11,797 nucleotides of DNA from Gammaproteobacteria bacterium (GTDB lineage: Bacteria; Pseudomonadota; Gammaproteobacteria; Burkholderiales; Thiobacillaceae), in contig JAHJNP010000297.1 in assembly GCA_018820745.1 (NCBI GenBank), positions 1 to 11,797 of the forward strand, given 5' to 3'. The notes under the pieces are model-generated. The model did no database searches. It was not told where the DNA came from and saw only the letters and a program-made list of their open reading frames with translations. Positions 1 through 5,968 of this stretch are shown here, in pieces. A program made the position numbers and the translations under genes. Numbering within the stretch: the first letter of the stretch is position 1; every line of letters starts with the position of its first letter.

Positions 1-1
1 A

Positions 2-265
2 AAGGGCCGCATGCTCTACGGCAAGCTGATGCTCGGCCGCCACAACGTGCTGGTGATGGACGAGCCGACCAACCACATGGACATGGAGTCGATCGAGTCG
101 CTGAACCTTGCGCTCGACCTGTTCAAGGGCACGCTGATTTTCGTCTCGCACGACCGCCAGTTCGTCTCCAGCCTCGCCACCCGCATCCTCGAAATCACGC
201 CTGAAGGCGTCGAGTTCTACATGGGTGACTACGACGAGTACCTGCATTCGAAAGGTCTGGAGTAA
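2..265 (+). CDS. ybiT: ABC-F family ATPase, C-terminal fragment (YbiT type), 5' end outside window
   Basis: ABC-F proteins are soluble twin-ATPase proteins without membrane domains that act on ribosomes. Only the last 87 residues are here, read in the frame that enters at base 2. The visible part is the end of the second nucleotide-binding domain: Walker B with catalytic Glu (VLVMDEP), the D-loop ([12 protein letters not shown]) and the H-switch (FVSHDR), then a short C-terminus ending GLE. The segments [11 protein letters not shown] and [14 protein letters not shown] are close to E. coli YbiT as I recall it, which favours YbiT over Uup, EttA or YheS. There is no long C-terminal coiled coil of the Uup type. 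The internal ATG at base 11 lies inside the ATPase domain and is not a real start. The next gene follows after 11 nt, so the two are probably co-transcribed. Confidence 0.9.
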   Translation, partial: KGRMLYGKLMLGRHNVLVMDEPTNHMDMESIESLNLALDLFKGTLIFVSHDRQFVSSLATRILEITPEGVEFYMGDYDEYLHSKGLE

Positions 266-276
266 GGCATCGCGGC

Positions 277-1032
277 ATGAAAGAAGTCGTCGTCATCGGA
301 CTGGGGCAATTGGGTCGCGTGTTCGCCGGCGGTCTGCTGCGCGCCGGCCACACCGTGGTGCCGGTCAACCGCGGCGACGACCTGTTCACCGTTGCGCACG
401 CGCATCCCGACCCCCAACTAGTGCTGGTGGCGGTCGCCGAGAACGATCTGCACACCGTGCTGGCCGCCATGCCCGGGGCGTGGCGGCCGCATCTTGCGTT
501 GATCCAGAACGAACTCTTGCCGCGCGACTGGGAAAAATACCGCTACGCCGACCCCACCGTGATCTCGGTGTGGTTCGAAAAGAAAAAGGGCACCGATGCC
601 AAGCCGCTGATCGCCTCCCCCGTGGCCGGTCCCGGCGCCGCACTGCTGTGCCGCGCGCTGACCACAATCGAGCTGCCGTGGCGCGAAGTCGCGCTCGGCG
701 ACGAACTGCTGTTCGAACTGGTGCGAAAGAACGTCTACATCCTCACCACTAACATCGCCGGGCTGAAAACCGGCGGCACCGTGTCGCAGCTGTGGGCGCA
801 GCATGAAGCCTTCGCACGCCAGGTGGCGAACGAGGTGATGGACATCCAGGATGCGCTGACCGGTGTTGCCCACGATCGGGAGCGACTCATTGCCGGCATG
901 CTCGAAGCCTTCGACGGTGATCCCGAACATGGCTGCACCGGCCGCTCGGCACCGGCGCGGCTGGCGCGCGCCCTCGCGCACGCCGACACCTTCGGGCTTT
1001 CCGTGCCGACCCTGCGCTCGCTGGCGAGCTAG
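277..1032 (+). CDS. NAD(P)-binding Rossmann-fold protein, ketopantoate-reductase/6PGDH-like, substrate unknown
   Basis: A 251-residue protein that begins with a Rossmann strand and a dinucleotide-binding glycine motif (VVVIGLGQLG, residues 4-13), as in 6-phosphogluconate-dehydrogenase-like and ketopantoate reductase-like enzymes. The stretch at residues 48-54 (LVLVAVA) matches the second half of the nucleotide fold. A helical C-terminal half includes KNVYILTTNIAGL (151-163), which resembles the conserved Lys/Asn helix of PanE-like reductases. It is shorter than typical PanE (about 300 residues), so I do not assign a reaction. The start is supported by AAGG at 264-267, which overlaps the upstream stop codon and lies 9 nt before the ATG. 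It probably forms a two-gene unit with the ABC-F gene. Its stop codon overlaps that of the convergent kinase-like gene. Confidence 0.8.
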   Translation: MKEVVVIGLGQLGRVFAGGLLRAGHTVVPVNRGDDLFTVAHAHPDPQLVLVAVAENDLHTVLAAMPGAWRPHLALIQNELLPRDWEKYRYADPTVISVWFEKKKGTDAKPLIASPVAGPGAALLCRALTTIELPWREVALGDELLFELVRKNVYILTTNIAGLKTGGTVSQLWAQHEAFARQVANEVMDIQDALTGVAHDRERLIAGMLEAFDGDPEHGCTGRSAPARLARALAHADTFGLSVPTLRSLAS

Positions 1033-1964
1033 CGAATCTCGGCCAGCAGCTGCGCCAGCATGCGCTGCGCCTGCGCCGCATAGCCGCCGCCGAACAGGTT
1101 GGCGTGGTTGAGGATGTGATACAGGTTGTAAAGCGTCCTGCGCACCGCATAGCCGCCGTCGAGAGGCCAGGCTTCACGGTAGGCCGCGTAAAACGGGGGC
1201 GCAAACCCGCCGAACAGCTCGCTCATGGCAAGATCGCATTCGCGGTCGCCGAAATACACCGCCGGGTCGAAAATCACCGGCGATCCATCCGCCAGAAACC
1301 CATGGTTGCCGCCCCACAGGTCGCCGTGCAGCAGCGCGGGCTGCGGCCGGTAGCCGGTGAAAAATCCGTCCAGCCGCGCCATCAGCGCTTCGCCGTCGCG
1401 CTGCAGGACGCTGCCGTAGCCGTTCTGCGCCGCCAGCTTCAATTGAAAGCCGAGCCGCCGCGCGCGCCAGAATTCGACCCAGTCGTCCATCCATGCGTTC
1501 GGCTGCGGGGTGGCGCCGATCCAGTTGTCGCGCGCGCCGCCGAATTGCGCGGCGCTGACGCGGTGCTGCTGCGCGAGCTGCCGGCCCAGTTGCGCGGCGT
1601 CCCCATGTGACTGGAGCGGCAGGTATTCGAGCACCAGATACGCCTGCCCGGCGGCGACGCCGTGGCAAATCACCTGCGGCACGCGCGCTGCGTTCGCCGT
1701 CGCCAGTTCGGCGAGCCCCGCCGCTTCCGCCTCGAACATTTCGATCCGGGTGACTGCACCCGCAAGGGGTACGCCGCCAGACGCTCGCCCTGCGGGCGGT
1801 CTTGGCGCAGGTTGGGCTTTGACGAAAAACGTGCGCACGCCGTCGGCAAGCGTGAACGCCTCGCTGATGTCGCCGCCGCGCATGGCGCGCGCCTCCTGCC
1901 CCGTGAAAGGCGTGCCGCTGGCGCGGCCGATGGCGGCGGCGAGTTCCGCATGAAAAACGCTCAT
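1029..1964 (-). CDS. Fructosamine kinase / ketosamine-3-kinase family protein
   Basis: A 311-residue protein of the fructosamine-3-kinase family (aminoglycoside-phosphotransferase-like fold), which phosphorylates sugar adducts on amines so that they break down. Visible hallmarks are a likely nucleotide-binding Lys (FFVKA, K49), the EYLPL hinge (113-117), the catalytic loop HGDLWGGN (213-220, Asp215), the metal-binding IFDPAVYFGDRE (231-242, Asp233), and the family signature LYNLYHILNHANLFGGGY near the C-terminus (278-295). The start ATG overlaps the stop of the upstream ATP-grasp gene as ATGA. No Shine-Dalgarno is seen, so translation is probably coupled. Oddity: a Pro/Gly/Ala-rich stretch at about residues 51-73 looks inserted between the VK strand and the MFEAEAAGL helix. 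A longer in-frame reading to 2363 runs inside the ATP-grasp gene and is rejected. In this operon the substrate may be a pathway product rather than glycated protein; that is inference. Confidence 0.88.
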   Translation of the reverse strand: MSVFHAELAAAIGRASGTPFTGQEARAMRGGDISEAFTLADGVRTFFVKAQPAPRPPAGRASGGVPLAGAVTRIEMFEAEAAGLAELATANAARVPQVICHGVAAGQAYLVLEYLPLQSHGDAAQLGRQLAQQHRVSAAQFGGARDNWIGATPQPNAWMDDWVEFWRARRLGFQLKLAAQNGYGSVLQRDGEALMARLDGFFTGYRPQPALLHGDLWGGNHGFLADGSPVIFDPAVYFGDRECDLAMSELFGGFAPPFYAAYREAWPLDGGYAVRRTLYNLYHILNHANLFGGGYAAQAQRMLAQLLAEIR

Positions 1965-3181
1965 GGCTCGACCAGCGGCTGGATACGCACGACCAGCGCG
2001 GCGTGGGCGGCGCGCAGCGCAGCCTCGGCCTGCTGCGCGGTGGCGGCCCGGCTGAAGAGGAAACCCAGGTAGCCCGCGCCCTCGGGCGGCGGCGCCACCA
2101 GCTGGCCGGGCGGCGCCGTGATCTCGATGCCGGTGATGTGCGGCACCGCCCGCGCGGTGTCGAGGCCGTCGACGCCCCGAAAAATGCCGTTGGCCGGGAT
2201 CGGAATCATCATCACGCCGGCGGCGGTGTCGTTCGCCCCCATCGGCAGCGGCAGGCCGACGGCGTGGCGCAGCACGATTTCCGCGCTGTCCATGCCGAGC
2301 GTGGTGGCAAACACCCGTCCGCACAGGCCGCCGATGCCGCGCGGCGCGATCTCGAGCAGCCACACGCCCGCTTCGTTGATGCGCGCCTCGGCGTGGATCA
2401 CCCCCTCGGTGGCGCCGGCGGCCACGCAGGCGCGCTCGACTGCGGCGGCGAGTTCGCGCTGCGTCTGGTTCGGCAGGCGCGAAGGCGTGATGAACAGCGT
2501 TTCCTCGAAATAGGGGCCGTCGAGCGGGTCGGGCTTGTCGAACACCGCGAGCACCCGCAAGGCGCCGCCGGACAGCACGCCATCGAGCGCGACCTCGACG
2601 CCGGGAATGAAGCGCTCGACCAGCAGGTCGGCCGCATCGCGCTGCGCGCGCGCCTGGATGCGCTGCACCTGCTTCAGTGCACGCGCCAGTTGATCCACGT
2701 CATTTGCGCGGATCACGCCGCGGCTGGCATTCAGGCGGCGCGCCTTCACCACCAGCGGAAAATCCAAGGCCGCGGCAGCGTTTATATCCCCGTCCTTGAT
2801 CTCGGCAAAGTCCGGATGCGGCAGGCCGATCGCCTGCTGCAGCTGGCGAAAGCGCAGCTTGTCGGTGAGCGTGGCCACCGCCTCGGGCGGGTTGCCCGGC
2901 AAGCCAAGCGCCTCGCGCAGCTGCGCCGCCAGCGCCTGCCCGTGATCGTCTACTGCCAGCACCGCATCGACCGGCTGCGACAAGGCGGCCAGCACCTGCG
3001 GCAGCGCGAGCCCGGGCTGGTCGAACGGCACGCTCATCAGCGGCGGCAGGCCCCAGCCGGGTGCCAGCCGGTGGCAGTAGTCGGCGCAGGCGACAAGTTC
3101 GATGTTCAGCCGGGCGGCCGCGGCGATGAAGTCCTGGTTGGCGTAGCCCGTAGCGGGGAGCAGCAGCAGCAGGCGCGGCAT
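1961..3181 (-). CDS. ATP-grasp ligase, L-amino-acid-ligase-like
   Basis: A 406-residue ATP-grasp protein; the fold joins a carboxylate to an amine or thiol through an acyl-phosphate. Visible in order: a PreATP-grasp domain (residues 1-100; PATGYANQDF near the start), the conserved LTDKLRFR (105-112), an ATP-binding strand with Lys and a flexible loop (FPLVVKA, NASRGV, 141-156), the ATP-clamp LVERFIPGVEVALDG (187-201), and the metal-site segment HAEARIN..WLLEIAPRGIGG (263-285; Glu265, Glu277, Arg281). The C-terminal GYLGFLFSRA plus an Ala-rich helix (370-395) resembles the C-terminal domain of L-amino-acid ligases such as the BacD/YwfE group, so dipeptide or amide formation is the best guess. 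The start lies 6 nt after the radical SAM stop; no Shine-Dalgarno is seen. Its stop overlaps the kinase start by 4 nt. Substrates cannot be read from the sequence. Confidence 0.85.
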   Translation of the reverse strand: MPRLLLLLPATGYANQDFIAAAARLNIELVACADYCHRLAPGWGLPPLMSVPFDQPGLALPQVLAALSQPVDAVLAVDDHGQALAAQLREALGLPGNPPEAVATLTDKLRFRQLQQAIGLPHPDFAEIKDGDINAAAALDFPLVVKARRLNASRGVIRANDVDQLARALKQVQRIQARAQRDAADLLVERFIPGVEVALDGVLSGGALRVLAVFDKPDPLDGPYFEETLFITPSRLPNQTQRELAAAVERACVAAGATEGVIHAEARINEAGVWLLEIAPRGIGGLCGRVFATTLGMDSAEIVLRHAVGLPLPMGANDTAAGVMMIPIPANGIFRGVDGLDTARAVPHITGIEITAPPGQLVAPPPEGAGYLGFLFSRAATAQQAEAALRAAHAALVVRIQPLVEP

Positions 3182-3187
3182 ATGCGG

Positions 3188-4600
3188 TCAGAAACTGGCG
3201 AGCTGGGTTTCGGTCGGCTCGGCGCAGCAGTACCACGGCTCGGAATGATGCGGAACGGGCGCGCCGAACTGCGCCGTATCGAGCTGCGGCGCAGCTTCGC
3301 CCAGCGCGGCGTGGGTGCGCGCCCAGAGGCCGGCGAACACCTCGGCACGCGGCAGCGCGGCCTTTTCCGCGTCCATCACCCAGGCCATGATGTCCGCTTG
3401 CAGGGCGTCGACGCGCGGATCGTCGGCCTGCCACGGATAACCCAGCATGGTCTCGTCGAACGCACCGACGCGCGCTGCGAAATCCGGCAGCTTCATCAGG
3501 TACGAGCCCTGCGGCACCAAAAGCCGGATCGCCAGTTGCACCGGCGGCACCGCCTCGACCAGCTTGAGCTTCAGCAGCGTGGCCAGCAGGTCGCGATAGC
3601 CGGCCAGCGTGGTCCACGGCGTGAAGGGCACGAAGGTGGGGGCCAGCGCGATGCCGAGCGCGCGGCACTGCGCCAGCGCCGCCTCGAAGTCTGCGTGGGT
3701 GTGGCCCTTGGCCAGCTTGTCGAGGATGGTGTCGTCGACCGACTCGACCGCGGTGACGACGAACAGCAGGCCGCATTGCTTGAACCGCGGCAGCAGCGCG
3801 GCGTGGTTGAGCAGATGCTCGACCTTGATCGTCGCATCCCAGCTCAGATCGGGGAAGCGCGCGTGCAGCGCCTCGGCGACCTTCATCGCGTGGGTCGGGC
3901 CATTGAGAAAATCGGGGTCGCCGAAGCTGATGTGCGCAGCGCCGGCGGCGACCTGCTGCGCGATGTCGGCCAGCACAATCTCGATCGGCACGACACGGAA
4001 CTTGCCCTCGTACACCGGCACCACCGGGCAGTGGCGGCACAGGTGCTTGCAGCCGCGGCTGGCCTCGGCAAAGCCGGTGATCTTCTGCGTGTCGTCGGCG
4101 AGAATCAGCTTGGCGTAGCGCTGCAGTTCGGGCAAGCCGCGCCGTTCGGGCAGCAGGAATTCGATCTTGCTATGACGCACCACGGTGGCGGCCGGCGCGA
4201 TTCCCGATTGCACCCAGGCCAGCAGGTCGGGTTCGGATTCGCCGCCGAAGATCGCCTCCACACCGAGGCCTTTCAGCCACGCCGCATTGACCGGCGCATA
4301 CAGGCCAAACGCGGCGATGCGGGCGTGCGGGGCAAGGGCACGGATTTTCGGCAGCGCCGCCGCAGCAATCCGCGTGGCGGTGTGCATGCCCAGATAGATC
4401 GCGACGAATTCGGCGTGCGCAAACGTGGCCGGGTCGAGTTTTTGCTGCGCCAGGTCGACGCAGGCCACCGCAATCTCGGCGCGCCCGAACCACGCCGCCG
4501 GCTGCGCCAGGTTGAACGGCTGCCGCCCCAGTTCGTACGGGCTCACCAAAACAACGCGCGCCCCGGAAGGCGCGCGTGTGTTTGCCGTGCAGGCCGTCAT
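3188..4600 (-). CDS. B12-binding-like/radical SAM protein with C-terminal CCAEP tail
   Basis: A 470-residue protein. The N-terminal part (about 16-140) looks like a cobalamin-binding-type Rossmann domain (RVVLVSPYELGRQPF at 15-29; AAFGLYAP at 96-103; IFGGESEPDL at 117-126). The radical SAM core follows with a CxxxCxxC cluster in SRGCKHLCRHCP (Cys184, Cys188, Cys191) that would hold the 4Fe-4S cluster and SAM. HISFGDPDFLNG (223-234) and VVTAVESVDD (281-290) fit later strands of the barrel. The C-terminus carries WYCCAEPTE (456-464), the mark of what I recall as the CUAEP/CCAEP-tail radical SAM (seleno)protein family; both tail codons here are TGC, so it is the non-selenium form. The N-terminal domain lacks the DxHxxG motif of base-off cobalamin binding. 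It starts 10 nt after the DUF971 stop. There is no clear Shine-Dalgarno, and a GC-rich hairpin overlaps codons 8-16. The reaction is unknown. Confidence 0.87.
   Translation of the reverse strand: MTACTANTRAPSGARVVLVSPYELGRQPFNLAQPAAWFGRAEIAVACVDLAQQKLDPATFAHAEFVAIYLGMHTATRIAAAALPKIRALAPHARIAAFGLYAPVNAAWLKGLGVEAIFGGESEPDLLAWVQSGIAPAATVVRHSKIEFLLPERRGLPELQRYAKLILADDTQKITGFAEASRGCKHLCRHCPVVPVYEGKFRVVPIEIVLADIAQQVAAGAAHISFGDPDFLNGPTHAMKVAEALHARFPDLSWDATIKVEHLLNHAALLPRFKQCGLLFVVTAVESVDDTILDKLAKGHTHADFEAALAQCRALGIALAPTFVPFTPWTTLAGYRDLLATLLKLKLVEAVPPVQLAIRLLVPQGSYLMKLPDFAARVGAFDETMLGYPWQADDPRVDALQADIMAWVMDAEKAALPRAEVFAGLWARTHAALGEAAPQLDTAQFGAPVPHHSEPWYCCAEPTETQLASF
4554..4577 (-). terminator. Candidate intrinsic terminator or attenuator inside the radical SAM 5' end
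   Basis: A perfect 9-bp inverted repeat (ACGCGCGCC / GGCGCGCGT) has a 6-nt loop. In the minus-strand transcript it is followed at once by TGTTTTGG. It lies 34 nt past the DUF971 stop, within codons 8-16 of the radical SAM gene as called. It could end part of the DUF971 transcripts and lower radical SAM expression. GC-rich coding DNA makes chance hairpins common, and the U-tract is short and interrupted. Confidence 0.38.
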
Positions 4601-4610
4601 CGCAGAATAC

Positions 4611-5015
4611 TTACTTGGCCTTGGGACGCTGCTCGAACATTTTGGCGATGCCGGGTTCGCGCGAGGCGCCGGCAGCCTTCATGCGCTTGAGATACTCGTC
4701 CCACAGCGCGGCCTGATTGACGCCGAGTTCGTACAGGTATTCCCAGGAATAGATGCCGGTGTTGTGGCCGTCGGAGAAGAAGAAGTTGATGCCGTACAAG
4801 CCGACCGGCTCGGCGGCATTGATCAGCACTTCGCCCTTGCCGACCTGCAGCGTTTCCTGGCCGGGGCCGTGTCCGCGCACTTCGGCGGACGGCGAATAAA
4901 CGCGCAGCAATTCAAACGGCAGCTCGAAATGTGCGCCATCGGTAAAGGTGATTTCCAGCTTGCGCGAAACCTGATGCAGCTGGATGTCGGTAGGGGTGGG
5001 GGTGGGGGTGGCCAT
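4611..5015 (-). CDS. DUF971 protein (gamma-butyrobetaine hydroxylase-like N-terminal domain)
   Basis: A 134-residue stand-alone GBBH-like N-terminal domain protein. In this family the domain stands alone in many bacteria and in others is fused to Fe-S cluster carriers; in eukaryotes it forms the N-terminus of gamma-butyrobetaine hydroxylase. The family core is clear: LEITFTDG (20-27), FELPFELLRVYSPSAEVRGHG (30-50), and the conserved stretch from YGINFFFSDGHNTGIYSW to EYLYELG (74-98). The N-terminus has a simple Thr-Pro repeat (TPTPTPT, 3-9). The C-terminus is a charged tail ending PKAK. No strong Shine-Dalgarno precedes the ATG. It is the first gene of the minus-strand operon and lies downstream of tRNA-Arg. 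Its known association with Fe-S proteins is compatible with helping the next gene, a 4Fe-4S radical SAM enzyme, but that link is inference. Confidence 0.9.
   Translation of the reverse strand: MATPTPTPTDIQLHQVSRKLEITFTDGAHFELPFELLRVYSPSAEVRGHGPGQETLQVGKGEVLINAAEPVGLYGINFFFSDGHNTGIYSWEYLYELGVNQAALWDEYLKRMKAAGASREPGIAKMFEQRPKAK
4993..5011 (+). repeat. Short hexanucleotide repeat with G-runs (codes Thr-Pro repeats on the minus strand)
   Basis: G-runs of 4, 5, 5 and 2 separated by single T bases, seen on the plus strand. On the coding (minus) strand this is about three ACCCCC units that encode the TPTPTPT tract at the DUF971 N-terminus. It is prone to in-frame slippage and could form a G-quadruplex on the non-coding strand. 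Confidence 0.6.
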
Positions 5016-5074
5016 GATTGAAATGCTCGTAGAAATTCCAGCCCAAAGTTTAAACCCGCAGCGCGGAGATTAAA

Positions 5075-5092
5075 CCCCTGCATGACAAGGGG
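5075..5092 (-). terminator. Weak candidate terminator after tRNA-Arg
   Basis: Read on the minus strand, CCCCT and AGGGG form a 5-bp stem with an 8-nt loop, followed by TTTAATCT. It sits 25 nt past the tRNA CCA end and 60 nt before the DUF971 start. The short stem and poor U-run make read-through into DUF971 likely even if it works. Confidence 0.33.
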
Positions 5093-5117
5093 CTGAGGCC
5101 GGCTATGACCTGAAAAC

Positions 5118-5194
5118 TGGTGCGTCCGGCGCGATTCGAACGCGCGACCCCTGCCTTCGGAGGGCAGTACTCTATCCAGCTGAGCTACGGGCGC
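5118..5194 (-). tRNA. tRNA-Arg (anticodon CCG)
   Basis: A 77-nt cloverleaf including an encoded CCA. The 7-nt anticodon loop is CTCCGAA, giving anticodon CCG, which reads CGG. The anticodon stem is CTGCC/GGCAG, the D-arm contains AGCTGGATA, and the T-arm is GCGCG/CGCGC around TTCGAAT. The sequence closely follows E. coli tRNA-Arg(CCG). The acceptor stem GCGCCCG pairs with CGGACGC except for a C-A mismatch at 4-69, where most tRNAs have a Watson-Crick pair. Confidence 0.95.
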
Positions 5195-5205
5195 AAGGAC
5201 TATGA

Positions 5206-5234
5206 AGAATAGCCGGTTTGCCGTGTGGCGTCCA
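5206..5234 (-). promoter_or_regulatory. Candidate sigma70 promoter for tRNA-Arg
   Basis: On the minus strand, TGGACG (4 of 6 to TTGACA) is followed by a 17-nt spacer and TATTCT (4 of 6 to TATAAT). The predicted transcript start is about 5 nt upstream of the mature tRNA 5' end, a usual short leader. It may also feed the DUF971 operon by read-through. Confidence 0.5.
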
Positions 5235-5256
5235 TCCGCCGGAAGACGCGCCGCCC

Positions 5257-5285
5257 TTTCCTGCGGGGGTTGCTTTCCTTATAAT
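5257..5285 (+). promoter_or_regulatory. Candidate sigma70 promoter for the cytochrome c operon
   Basis: A perfect TATAAT lies at 5280-5285, 36 nt before the cytochrome start codon. A weak -35 (TTTCCT, 3 of 6) lies 17 nt upstream. It is divergent from the tRNA promoter. The weak -35 leaves room for an activator, but I see no clear operator. Confidence 0.5.
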
Positions 5286-5309
5286 CGCCGTTTTCGATCC
5301 CCCCCTTTC

Positions 5310-5314
5310 AAGGA
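5310..5314 (+). promoter_or_regulatory. Ribosome binding site fixing the first cytochrome start
   Basis: AAGGA lies 7 nt before the ATG at 5322. An earlier in-frame ATG at 5202 lacks such a site, lies upstream of the candidate TATAAT, and would add 40 residues that look non-membrane and unlike the family, so 5322 is taken as the start. Confidence 0.75.
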
Positions 5315-5321
5315 CACGTTC

Positions 5322-5906
5322 ATGGCCGATCCGCACGCCAAGATGACCCAAGCCACCCCGCAGGAAGTCATCATTTCCCTTCTTGCCGGACTGTTCGCGC
5401 CCCTGCTGGCGATTTTTCTGATCGTTCAGCTAGTGCTCGGCATTCAGGAAGATCAGCAGCCCGCCCCCTCCGGCGAGGCCGCCCAGAAAGCGACCCTCTC
5501 CCGCATCAAGCCTTTTGCGCAATTGGTCGCACTCGACGCCAACGCCCCCAGGATCGAAAAATCCGGCCAGGAGGTCTACGACGCAGTGTGTGCCTCGTGT
5601 CATAGCTCGGGCGCGCTGGGCGCACCCCGGTTTGACAACAAGGGCGACTGGGGCGGCCGGCTGGGCCAGGGCTACGACACCCTGGTCAAGCACGCGATCG
5701 AAGGCATCCGCCAGATGCCCCCGCGCGGCGGCGACGGCGACTTGTCGGATGTGGAAGTCGCGCGCGCGGTAGCCTACATAGCCAACTCGGCGGGTGCCAG
5801 TTTCAAGGCCCCGGAACCGGCAGCGCCGGCCGCTGTTGCACCGGCCCCAGAAAATAACAAAGACAAAAAAGACGGTAATGACGTGAATGACGACAAGAAA
5901 CAATAA
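5322..5906 (+). CDS. Membrane-anchored mono-haem cytochrome c (c5-like)
   Basis: A 194-residue cytochrome. A short N-terminus leads into one hydrophobic segment (about 15-40) that acts as an uncleaved anchor, with the haem domain in the periplasm. The haem motif is CASCH (Cys90, Cys93, His94), and the likely sixth ligand is Met132 in RQMPPRGG. The domain (about 80-156) has the compact size and the pattern GALGAPRF..W..R...G...L..HAIEG of cytochrome c5-like class I cytochromes. It probably shuttles electrons in respiration. After the domain come a Pro/Ala stretch and an odd Asn/Asp/Lys tail (178-194) encoded by clearly AT-richer DNA. It is first in a plus-strand run with a second cytochrome and a Sel1 protein. 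Confidence 0.92.
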   Translation: MADPHAKMTQATPQEVIISLLAGLFAPLLAIFLIVQLVLGIQEDQQPAPSGEAAQKATLSRIKPFAQLVALDANAPRIEKSGQEVYDAVCASCHSSGALGAPRFDNKGDWGGRLGQGYDTLVKHAIEGIRQMPPRGGDGDLSDVEVARAVAYIANSAGASFKAPEPAAPAAVAPAPENNKDKKDGNDVNDDKKQ

Positions 5907-5968
5907 AGCGTTCCGCTGACCCACCGCGCCGCAAGCAGGCATCTCCGGATAACGCACAGGAAATCACG

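Noticed and set aside
1965..2363. N-terminal extension of the kinase-like gene
   Set aside because: The extra residues lie wholly inside the ATP-grasp gene and do not resemble the family; the ATG at 1964 forms an ATGA overlap and begins at the family's normal N-terminus.
2003..4690. Plus-strand open frame of 895 codons
   Set aside because: It runs antisense to the ATP-grasp and radical SAM genes, is Arg/Gly/Gln-rich with no domain signs, and is a typical shadow of high-GC coding DNA.
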